NCBI GenBank assembly: GCA_029562045.1
Contig: JAKQWJ010000005.1
Coordinates: 1 to 5,469, forward strand
DNA: 5,469 nucleotides
DNA from: Spirochaetota bacterium
GTDB taxonomy: Bacteria > Spirochaetota > Spirochaetia > DTKZ01
Direction of reading: 5' to 3'
Shown: positions 1-5,353 of the stretch, piece after piece
How the letters are laid out: each line of letters opens with the position of its first letter
Numbering within the stretch: the first letter of the stretch is position 1
Program-made: the position numbers and the translations under genes
Notes under the pieces: generated by a model
What the model was told of the DNA's origin: nothing
Databases searched by the model: none
What the model saw: the letters and a program-made list of their open reading frames with translations, nothing else

Positions 1-319
1 TTCCGCAGGCGATGTAATCCAGGAAGGACAGGGGCTGGGCCCCCGCCACCGCCAGATCGTTGACGTTCATGGCCACCAGGTCGATGCCGATGGTGTCGTA
101 TTTGCGCAGCTTCCGGGCCACCAGAAGCTTGGTGCCCACGCCGTCGGTGCTGGACAGAAGGAGGGGTCTCCGGTAGCGGGAGGGGTCGAACTCCACTCCC
201 CCGGCGAAGCCCCCGATGCCGGAGCCCACGGCCTTCGATTTGATGGAGGCGATGAAGGACGCGAATCGCTCTCCGGCTTCGATATCCACTCCCGCGGATT
301 TGTAGTCCTGTGGCCTCAT
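1..319 (-). CDS. purM: Phosphoribosylformylglycinamidine cyclo-ligase (AIR synthetase), 5' part only
   Basis: PurM closes formylglycinamidine ribonucleotide to aminoimidazole ribonucleotide using ATP, the fifth step of de novo purine synthesis in the cytoplasm. The 106 visible codons are the N-terminal third of the usual ~345-residue protein; the rest lies beyond the left edge. Diagnostic blocks are YKSAGVDIEAG (residues 6-16), the nucleotide-binding STDGVGTK (57-64), DTIGIDLVAMNVND (75-88) and GAQPLSFLDY (93-102), all in the order and spacing of known PurM. The ATG at 319 overlaps the purF TGA as ATGA, and a good Shine-Dalgarno lies inside the end of purF, so the start is firm and translation is probably coupled to purF. 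No frameshift or missing motif is seen in the visible part. Confidence 0.96.
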   Translation of the reverse strand, partial: MRPQDYKSAGVDIEAGERFASFIASIKSKAVGSGIGGFAGGVEFDPSRYRRPLLLSSTDGVGTKLLVARKLRKYDTIGIDLVAMNVNDLAVAGAQPLSFLDYIACG

Positions 320-1716
320 GCGCTCTCTCCTTTGAAGGGAACCGGACAGGGGTAGTCGCCGTCGAAACAGGCGTAGCAGTAGTCCCGGGGCCGAGGCAGG
401 CAGGAGCGCAGGCCGTCCATGCCCAGAAATCCCACCGAATCGGCGCCGATATGACGGGCTATCTCCCGGGGGTCCATCCGGTTGGAAATGAGTTCCTGCC
501 GGGTGGGGATGTCGATCCCGAAAAAACAGGGCCATCGGATCTCCGGAGACGAGAGCCTCAGATGCACCTCCCGGGCGCCGGCTTCCTTGACCAGCTTCAC
601 CAGTATCCGGCTGGTGGTGCCCCGGACCAGGGAGTCGTCCACCAGGATGACCCGTTTCCCCGCGATGGAGTCCCGGACGGGGTGGATCTTCATCCGCACC
701 GTCAGTTCCCGCTGGTTGTTGGAGGGCATGATGAAGGAGCGGCCGGTGTAGTGGTTCCGGGTCAGCCCCAGGTCGAAGGGCAGGCCCGCTTCTTCGGCGT
801 AGCCCAGGGCGGCGCTGTTGCCCGAATCGGGAACGGGAAGCACCAGGTCCCCTTCCAGGCCGGCCTCCCGGTCCATCCGGGCCAGCGCCGCCCCCATGCG
901 CTTCCGGGCCAGATGCACCGATTCATCGAAAACCCGGCTGTCCGGCCGGGCGAAATAGATCAGCTCGAAGACGCATTGGCTCTTTCTCCCGGCATCGGCG
1001 AACCGGATGCTCCGGACTCCCTCGGGACCGGCCACGATCATCTCCCCCGGTTCCACCGCCCGGTAATCCTGTATCTGCATGATGTCCAGGGCGCAGGTTT
1101 CGGAGGCGAAGACGGTCCTGCCGTTTTGCGTCCCGTAGTTGAGGGGACGGAACCCCAGGGAGTCCCGGATTCCGATGAGGGTTTCGTTCCAGATCATCAC
1201 CAGGCTGAAGGCCCCTTGAATCCGGCGGAGAGTGGCGGTGAGGGCGGAGAAGAAATCCTTTTCCCGGGATCGGGACAGAAGGTGCAGCAGCAGTTCCGCG
1301 TCGGTGGTGCTGTGAAAGATGGAGCCTTCCTCGAAGAGTTCGGCCTTCAGCTCCCCGGTGTTGGAGATGGAGCCGTTGTGGGCCAGGGCGATTTCTCCCT
1401 TGTTGCAGTTGACCAGGATGGGCTGGGCGTTTTCGATCCGGTTTCCCCCCTGGTTGCAGTACCGCACGTGCCCGATGCCGATGCGGGAGGGGCGGGACTC
1501 GGACAGGTAACGCCCCAGAACCGTGGAAACCATGCCCAGGTCCTTGTAGGCCACCAGGCGGCCCTTTTTCCGGTAGGCCAGACCGCAGCTCTCCTGGCCC
1601 CGGTGCTGGAGAGAAAAAAGAGGAAAAAATATCTGTTCCGGTATGTTGATTTCGTCCCGGGAAAATATTCCCACCACACCACAGAAATGAACGGGTTTGT
1701 CGCCTGTGCCTGCCAC
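316..1716 (-). CDS. purF: Amidophosphoribosyltransferase (glutamine PRPP amidotransferase), Fe-S type with propeptide
   Basis: PurF makes phosphoribosylamine from PRPP and glutamine, the committed step of purine synthesis. Numbering is from GTG 1716 (466 aa). The Ntn-type class II glutaminase domain begins at Cys12 (CGVVGIF) and has LQHRGQES (36-43), HVRY (83-86), HNG (113-115) and Asp139. The phosphoribosyltransferase domain has PDSGNSAALGYAEEAGLPF (296-314) and the PRPP loop VILVDDSLVRGTT (356-368). Cys248, Cys397, Cys447 and Cys450 match the four 4Fe-4S ligands of the Bacillus subtilis-type enzyme, so an oxygen-sensitive cluster is predicted. No start codon directly precedes the catalytic Cys. 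GTG 1716 gives an 11-residue leader, the length of the B. subtilis propeptide; GTG 1731 would give 16 and is possible. AGGAG sits only 1 base before GTG 1716, so the start is uncertain. One glutaminase loop reads CNQG where STTG or PTAG is usual. The gene overlaps purM by 4 bases. Confidence 0.95.
   Translation of the reverse strand: MAGTGDKPVHFCGVVGIFSRDEINIPEQIFFPLFSLQHRGQESCGLAYRKKGRLVAYKDLGMVSTVLGRYLSESRPSRIGIGHVRYCNQGGNRIENAQPILVNCNKGEIALAHNGSISNTGELKAELFEEGSIFHSTTDAELLLHLLSRSREKDFFSALTATLRRIQGAFSLVMIWNETLIGIRDSLGFRPLNYGTQNGRTVFASETCALDIMQIQDYRAVEPGEMIVAGPEGVRSIRFADAGRKSQCVFELIYFARPDSRVFDESVHLARKRMGAALARMDREAGLEGDLVLPVPDSGNSAALGYAEEAGLPFDLGLTRNHYTGRSFIMPSNNQRELTVRMKIHPVRDSIAGKRVILVDDSLVRGTTSRILVKLVKEAGAREVHLRLSSPEIRWPCFFGIDIPTRQELISNRMDPREIARHIGADSVGFLGMDGLRSCLPRPRDYCYACFDGDYPCPVPFKGESA
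327..333 (-). promoter_or_regulatory. Ribosome binding site of purM
   Basis: The minus strand reads AAAGGAG, ending 7 bases before the purM ATG at 319. It lies within the last codons of purF and fixes the purM start despite the 4-base overlap of the two genes. Confidence 0.8.
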
Positions 1717-1721
1717 ACTCC

Positions 1722-1751
1722 TGTATACCACCCGGCGGAGGGGGGAGTCAA
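1722..1751 (-). promoter_or_regulatory. Predicted sigma70-type promoter of purF-purM
   Basis: On the minus strand TTGACT (1751-1746) and TATACA (1727-1722) are separated by 18 bases, with TGG just before the -10 box (1730-1728), an extended -10 signature. It lies between dus and purF in otherwise very GC-rich DNA. The expected transcription start is about 1717-1713, on top of the GTG at 1716, so transcripts from it would be nearly leaderless. Inferred from box matches only. Confidence 0.55.
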
Positions 1752-1803
1752 GATCGCGGGTCCGCCGGGAGAGGACGGGGAAACCGGCACCCCGGACGGC
1801 GCG

Positions 1804-1820
1804 CCGCAGAGGGGCTGCGG
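1804..1820. other. Short GC-rich hairpin in the dus-purF gap
   Basis: A perfect 6-base inverted repeat, CCGCAG/CTGCGG, has a 5-base loop and lies 45 bases past the dus stop (minus strand). A larger weaker repeat, CCCGGAC/GTCCGGG (1830-1836 and 1853-1859), lies closer to dus. Neither is followed by a T run on the minus strand, so this is not a standard intrinsic terminator. It may stabilise the dus mRNA 3' end, or be chance in GC-rich DNA. Confidence 0.3.
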
Positions 1821-1864
1821 GGGCGGCGGCCCGGACCCGCCGGGTGGGGACCGTCCGGGGGGAG

Positions 1865-2863
1865 TCAGCGCTCCCTGCCCTCCGGGAGGGACCGGAGGAA
1901 GTCCCCGGCGATCCGGCGGTATTCGTCCCGGGTCCGGGCCTGGACGATAAGGGCGCGGAAGCGGGCGGAGCCGGGTATCCCTTTTACATAGGAGACGAAG
2001 TGTTTCCGCATCTCCCGGCAGGCGGCATCCTCGCCCTTCAGTTCCACAGCCCGGTCCAGCTGCCGCAGACCCGCGGCCACCCGTTCCTCCGGGTCCGGTG
2101 TCCGGCAGGCTCCGGTGGTGAGGAATTCCCGGGTTTCCCGGAAGATGAAGGGGTTGCCCAGGGCCCCCCGGGCGAACATGACCCCGTCGCAGCCGGTTTC
2201 CCCCAGCATCCTCGCGGCGTCCCCGGGGGTGTAAAGATCCCCGGAACCGAAGACCGGGACGGAAATCCGGGTCTTGAGATCCCGGATCTGCTCCCAGCAG
2301 GCGCTCCCGCTGTAACCCTGACTGCGGGTCCGGGGGTGGAGGCAGATCATCGCCGCCCCGGCCTGGACCGCCGCGTCGGCGGTTTCCCGGTAATTGACGC
2401 TGCCGCCGTCCCAGCCGCTGCGGATCTTCACCGTCACCGGCAGGGAGGTGTGGTCCCGCATGGCCTTGACCATGTCGTGGAGAAGCCTGGGGTTTCTGAG
2501 CAGGCTCGAACCCGCGCCGGTGCGCACCACCTTGGGGACGGGGCAGCCGCAGTTAAGGTCCACCAGGGTGGGGCGGGATTTTTCGATGTCCCGCACCGCG
2601 GAGGCGGCGGCGAAGGGGCTTCCGGCGAAGATCTGCACGCCGAAGTGAACCTCGTTCTCCTCCCGCTCCAGGAGGAGACGGGTTTTCCGGTTGTCCCGAA
2701 TGAAGCCTTCGGCGGAAAGCATCTCCGTATAGGTGAGAAAGGCGCCGTACTCCACGCAGAGGCGCCGGAAGGCGGGCTCGGTGAAACCCGCCAGGGGGGC
2801 CAGAAACAGGTTGCCCGGCACCTCGGCGGACCCGATGCGGACGGGGCTGAGACGGGGGGGCAT
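1865..2863 (-). CDS. dusB: tRNA-dihydrouridine synthase, DusB-like
   Basis: The product (332 aa, typical length) is an FMN-dependent, NADPH-using enzyme that reduces specific uridines in tRNA to dihydrouridine. The TIM-barrel half carries FLAPLAGFTEPAFR (20-33), DLNCGCPVPKVVRTGAGSSLL (102-122) with catalytic Cys107 before Pro, VKIRSGWD (145-152), the HPRTRSQGYSG block (176-186) and the phosphate-binding stretches VFGSGDL (204-210) and CDGVMFARGALGNPFIF (225-241). The C-terminal helical domain has MRKHFVSYVKGIPGSARFR (285-303), a DusB-like signature. The ATG at 2863 lies 2 bases after the tatD stop. No well-spaced Shine-Dalgarno is seen, so translation probably depends on coupling to tatD. The paralogue letter (B rather than A or C) is inferred from the helical-domain motif and the SGW segment. 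Which uridine it modifies cannot be told from sequence. Confidence 0.92.
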   Translation of the reverse strand: MPPRLSPVRIGSAEVPGNLFLAPLAGFTEPAFRRLCVEYGAFLTYTEMLSAEGFIRDNRKTRLLLEREENEVHFGVQIFAGSPFAAASAVRDIEKSRPTLVDLNCGCPVPKVVRTGAGSSLLRNPRLLHDMVKAMRDHTSLPVTVKIRSGWDGGSVNYRETADAAVQAGAAMICLHPRTRSQGYSGSACWEQIRDLKTRISVPVFGSGDLYTPGDAARMLGETGCDGVMFARGALGNPFIFRETREFLTTGACRTPDPEERVAAGLRQLDRAVELKGEDAACREMRKHFVSYVKGIPGSARFRALIVQARTRDEYRRIAGDFLRSLPEGRER

Positions 2864-2865
2864 CC

Positions 2866-3639
2866 TCAGGGTTTGATGTTGAAGAACTGCAGCGAGTTCC
2901 GGAAAACCGTTTCGGAGAACTCCTCGAGGTCCTCCCCCCGCAGCTCGGCGATGAACTCCGCGGTGTCCTTCAGGTAGGCGGGCTTGTTCCTCTTGCCCCG
3001 ATGGGTGGAGGGGACCATGAAGGGGCTCTCGGTCTCGATCATCATCCGCTCCAGCGGCATGTTCTTCGCCGTCTCGTGGAGGTTCCGGGCGTTCCGGTAG
3101 GTGACGTTTCCGGCAAAGGAGAGGTACAGGTCCAGTTTCAGGGCCTCCTGCGCGTAGGGCCAGTCCTCGGAGTAGCAGTGGAGGATGCCTCCCCGGGAGG
3201 GAAGTTTTTCTTTGAGAATTTCCAGGATGTCCCGTCCCGCGTCGCGATTGTGGATGATCACCGGCAGATCATGGCGTTCGGCGATTTCCAGCTGCCGGAT
3301 AAAAAGCTCAATCTGGCTGTCCCGATTGCCGAATTTTCTATAGTAGTCCAGTCCGATTTCGCCGATGGAAACCACCCGGGGCAGGCCGATGGCCTCTTCG
3401 ATCCTGGAGGTCCAGTCCCGGGGGAGGTTCGCCACCTCGGAGGGGGAGACGCCGACGCTATGGTAGACATGGGCCGCGGTTTTCAGATTGTCGTAGACCT
3501 GGAAGAAGTCCCTCAGGTTGTTGCAGATGCTCAGGATGTGATCCACATGCTCCTTCCGAGCTTCCTGCACGACGATAAGCTGTTCGATCGGGTCTTCCGT
3601 AATGAGCCCTATGTGGGCATGAGTATCGAAAAGATGCAT
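2866..3639 (-). CDS. tatD: TatD-family metal-dependent hydrolase (putative DNase)
   Basis: The protein (257 aa, normal size) is a TatD amidohydrolase-fold metalloenzyme; characterised members are Mg-dependent 3'-5' exonucleases acting on DNA or RNA. Metal-site residues appear in the family order: FDTHAHI with His7 and His9, IGEIGLDYY with Glu94, IIHNRDA with His130, LHCYS with His154, and IETESPFMVP ending the barrel, followed by HRGKRNKP (213-220), a classic TatD tail motif. The usual Asp of ETD(S/A)P is Glu204 here, a conservative but noteworthy change at a metal or catalytic position. The ATG at 3639 has only a weak GAGAGA-type ribosome site before it, but MHLFDTHAHI is a natural family N-terminus. 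It is first in the minus-strand cluster and is driven by the divergent intergenic promoter. Its substrate is unknown. Confidence 0.93.
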   Translation of the reverse strand: MHLFDTHAHIGLITEDPIEQLIVVQEARKEHVDHILSICNNLRDFFQVYDNLKTAAHVYHSVGVSPSEVANLPRDWTSRIEEAIGLPRVVSIGEIGLDYYRKFGNRDSQIELFIRQLEIAERHDLPVIIHNRDAGRDILEILKEKLPSRGGILHCYSEDWPYAQEALKLDLYLSFAGNVTYRNARNLHETAKNMPLERMMIETESPFMVPSTHRGKRNKPAYLKDTAEFIAELRGEDLEEFSETVFRNSLQFFNIKP

Positions 3640-3687
3640 AATTCTCTCTGTTGTGCTAAAATTAGTGACGAAGCGAAAATGCTTTAT

Positions 3688-3705
3688 GTGCTATTAAAAT
3701 AGCAC
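3688..3705. promoter_or_regulatory. Perfect 18-base palindrome, putative operator over the tatD promoter
   Basis: The sequence GTGCTATT-AA-AATAGCAC has two perfect 8-base arms around a 2-base centre. It covers the whole predicted -10 box of the tatD promoter (3696-3701) and reaches to about the transcription start. That placement is typical of a repressor site that blocks RNA polymerase. I do not recognise the regulator family: it is not the E. coli PurR box and not a known SOS box I can name. No terminator role fits, because no gene reads into it and neither arm is followed by a suitable T run. Confidence 0.6.
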
Positions 3706-3724
3706 GAAGGACCGGGGCCGTCAA
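3696..3724 (-). promoter_or_regulatory. Predicted sigma70-type promoter of tatD-dus(-purF-purM)
   Basis: On the minus strand TTGACG (3724-3719), a 17-base spacer and TATTTT (3701-3696) form a well-spaced promoter, with TGC (3704-3702) giving an extended -10. Transcription would start near 3689, leaving a leader of about 50 bases before the tatD ATG. The -10 box lies inside the palindrome at 3688-3705. Based on consensus match only. Confidence 0.6.
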
Positions 3725-3733
3725 CATTATTAT

Positions 3734-3762
3734 TTGACAAACTTTTTTCAGCATGATAGTCT
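3734..3762 (+). promoter_or_regulatory. Predicted promoter of the M23-bactofilin cluster
   Basis: A perfect -35 box TTGACA lies at 3734-3739 in an AT-rich patch. The -10 is less clear: TAGTCT (3757-3762, 17-base spacer) or GATAGT (3755-3760, 15-base spacer). The -35 is 9 bases from the -35 of the divergent tatD promoter. A start near 3770 would give a leader of about 40 bases. Confidence 0.5.
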
Positions 3763-3796
3763 CTAAACCGGGTTCGTCTGCTGAAACAAGGATATC

Positions 3797-3805
3797 AAAG
3801 AGGAG
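3797..3805 (+). promoter_or_regulatory. Strong ribosome binding site deciding a TTG start
   Basis: AAAGAGGAG ends 5 bases before the TTG at 3811. No ATG or GTG sits at suitable spacing, so this site fixes the rare TTG as the start of the M23 peptidase. Confidence 0.8.
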
Positions 3806-3810
3806 CTGCA

Positions 3811-4845
3811 TTGTCACCGGCGAATCAGTATAAGAAACTCGAAAAACAACTCAGCCGCCGTTTCGTCGGGAAGCTGAAAAACGGCGGTCGGGTTCTGTCC
3901 AGGGGGCTGGGCTCCATAAAGGCTCTGGGAAAACAGCGATTCACCGTCATGTTCATTCCCCATTCGGAGCGGAAGATATTCAATTTCCAGATCAACGTGT
4001 TCTCCCTGGTCTTCGTGCTCGCCCTTACGGCGGTCATGGCCTTCGGGTTCATCGCCCTGTCCACCCACTTCACCGGGACGGCCCGGATGCTCTCTGCCAA
4101 AACCGAGAACCTGGAAACCGCCCACGCCAGCCTCGAGTCGATCCGGGAGGAGGTGGCGGAACTGCAGAAGGTCTCCAAGGTTTTCCAGAATTCCCTGAAC
4201 AAGACCCTGGGCATTCTGGGCATCAACGTGCCCAACCGGCCCCAGCCGGAGGCAGGGCAGGGGGACCTCTCGTCCTTCGTCAGCGTGGCGGAGGTGGATG
4301 CGGGTCAGCTCCGGGAACTCCACGATGTCCGCAACATCAAGTCTTTCCTCAAGACCGCCATCGATCCCCTGGAGGAGATCCGGGACGTCCTGTCCACCCA
4401 GAAGGACCTTCTGACGGACATCCCCACCCTCTGGCCTCTGAAAGGCGTCCGGGGGAGGGTCACTAACAATTTCGGTCCCGCGGAACACCCCTTCACCGGC
4501 CAGTGGTACCTGCACAAGGGAATCGACATCGCCTATGGCACCGGGATTCCCATCCTGGCCACCGCCCGGGGAAAGGTCCTGACCATCGACTTCGAACCCA
4601 ACGGTTTCGGTCATTATCTGGTCATACGGCATAAGTACGGCTTTTACACCAAATACGCCCATCTCCAGAAGGTCATCGCCCGCCGGGGCGACGAAGTCCA
4701 GCAGGGGCAGATCATCGGGACCATGGGGAATACCGGCCTTTCCACGGGGCCTCATCTCCATTACGAGGTCAGGATCGGGTCCGAAGTGGTGGATCCGGCG
4801 AAGTACCTGAACATCTCCAACACCACCGTCGCCGTGTCGGATTAG
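3811..4845 (+). CDS. Membrane-anchored M23 (LytM/gp13-type) peptidoglycan endopeptidase
   Basis: M23 enzymes are zinc metallopeptidases that cut peptide cross-links of peptidoglycan outside the inner membrane. The 344-aa product has a basic cytoplasmic N-terminus (1-43), a block FTVMFIPHSERKIFNF (44-59) reminiscent of spirochaetal M23 proteins, and one transmembrane helix (about 61-85). A coiled-coil-like segment (about 92-130) and a helical linker (about 165-205) follow, then the C-terminal peptidase domain (about 208-335). Zinc ligands are His235 and Asp239 (HKGID) and His317 (HLHYE); catalytic-site His284 (YAHL) and His315 are also present, so an active enzyme is predicted. The motif order is GVRGRVTNNFG, HKGIDIAYGTGIPILAT, GHYLVIRH, YAHL, GNTGLSTGPHLHYEV, DPAKYL. 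The TTG start is supported by a strong ribosome site. The gene lies 13 bases before a bactofilin gene, which suggests localised wall remodelling; the linker is a plausible docking region. Confidence 0.93.
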   Translation: MSPANQYKKLEKQLSRRFVGKLKNGGRVLSRGLGSIKALGKQRFTVMFIPHSERKIFNFQINVFSLVFVLALTAVMAFGFIALSTHFTGTARMLSAKTENLETAHASLESIREEVAELQKVSKVFQNSLNKTLGILGINVPNRPQPEAGQGDLSSFVSVAEVDAGQLRELHDVRNIKSFLKTAIDPLEEIRDVLSTQKDLLTDIPTLWPLKGVRGRVTNNFGPAEHPFTGQWYLHKGIDIAYGTGIPILATARGKVLTIDFEPNGFGHYLVIRHKYGFYTKYAHLQKVIARRGDEVQQGQIIGTMGNTGLSTGPHLHYEVRIGSEVVDPAKYLNISNTTVAVSD

Positions 4846-4858
4846 GGAAAACCCTCCC

Positions 4859-5353
4859 ATGAACCAGGATTTCAGCGGCAAGGACGCCTTCGTCAACTCC
4901 CTGGTGGGGGAGGGGACCTTCTTTCGCGGCGAAATCTCCATCAACGGCCTCCTCAGGATCGACGGGGATTTCTCCGGGTCCATAAAAACCCGGGGGAAGG
5001 TCTTCATCGGCCGGAACGGCAGGGCGGAAAGCGCCATTCACGCCTCGTCCATCGTCATCGGCGGGATCGTCAAGGGCTCCGTCGTGGCCGCCGAGAAGGT
5101 GGTCATCCTCTCCTCCGCGGTGGTCATCGGCTCCATTGAGAGCCCCCGGCTCGTGGTGGAAGAGGGAGTGATGCTGGACGGTGAGGTCAAGGTTTTCGGC
5201 GCCCCGGAGCGGGAACAGGCCGCGCCGACCCCGGCGGAATCGGGAAACGGGAAGAAACGGTTTTTCGGCGGCAGGTTTTTCGTCCGCGCCCCCGGAGCGG
5301 GGACGGCGGAATCGGCGGCCTCGGACCCGAATATCGCGGCATGGAACGGATAG
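4859..5353 (+). CDS. Bactofilin (polymer-forming cytoskeletal protein)
   Basis: Bactofilins are small beta-helical proteins that polymerise without nucleotide and act as membrane-associated scaffolds in cell shape, polarity and wall synthesis. The 164-aa product has a short N-terminal tail, a core (about 14-113) of repeating short hydrophobic strands with glycine turns (GEGTFFRGEISINGLLRIDG, GKVFIGRNG, IVIGGIVKGSV, VVIGSIESPRLVVEEG, LDGEVKVFG), and a C-terminal tail (114-164) rich in Ala, Gly and basic residues, likely disordered. This is the DUF583/bactofilin fold at its normal length. No transmembrane segment is seen. The ATG at 4859 comes 13 bases after the M23 stop, with only a weak distant AGGGA before it, so coupling to the peptidase gene is likely. 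By analogy with CcmA and Csd1 of Helicobacter pylori, it may position the neighbouring M23 enzyme. Confidence 0.92.
   Translation: MNQDFSGKDAFVNSLVGEGTFFRGEISINGLLRIDGDFSGSIKTRGKVFIGRNGRAESAIHASSIVIGGIVKGSVVAAEKVVILSSAVVIGSIESPRLVVEEGVMLDGEVKVFGAPEREQAAPTPAESGNGKKRFFGGRFFVRAPGAGTAESAASDPNIAAWNG

Noticed and set aside
1347..1790. Minus-strand frame of 147 codons over the start of purF, considered as a sign of a frameshift
   Set aside because: It is the shifted reading of the same DNA. The purF frame is intact from the catalytic Cys onward, and no ATG exists in any frame just upstream that a frameshift would rescue.
1732..1864. Possible riboswitch or intrinsic terminator in the dus-purF gap
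   Set aside because: The hairpins are short, GC-only and not followed by T runs, and I recognise no purine, glycine or other riboswitch core. Only the promoter near purF is supported.
310..1950. Long plus-strand open frame (546 codons) opposite purF, and a similar one at 1697-2977 opposite dus
   Set aside because: Both are low-complexity Gly/Pro/Ala-rich translations lying antisense to clearly identified genes. Strong third-position GC in the real genes removes stop codons on the other strand.
3688..3705. The perfect palindrome read as a transcription terminator
   Set aside because: No gene is transcribed into it from either side inside the window, and it overlaps a promoter -10 box, so an operator role fits better.
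3814..5037. Minus-strand open frame of 407 codons opposite the M23 peptidase and bactofilin
   Set aside because: It mirrors two well-supported genes, has no recognisable domain, and no ribosome site was noted for it; it is a shadow of codon bias.
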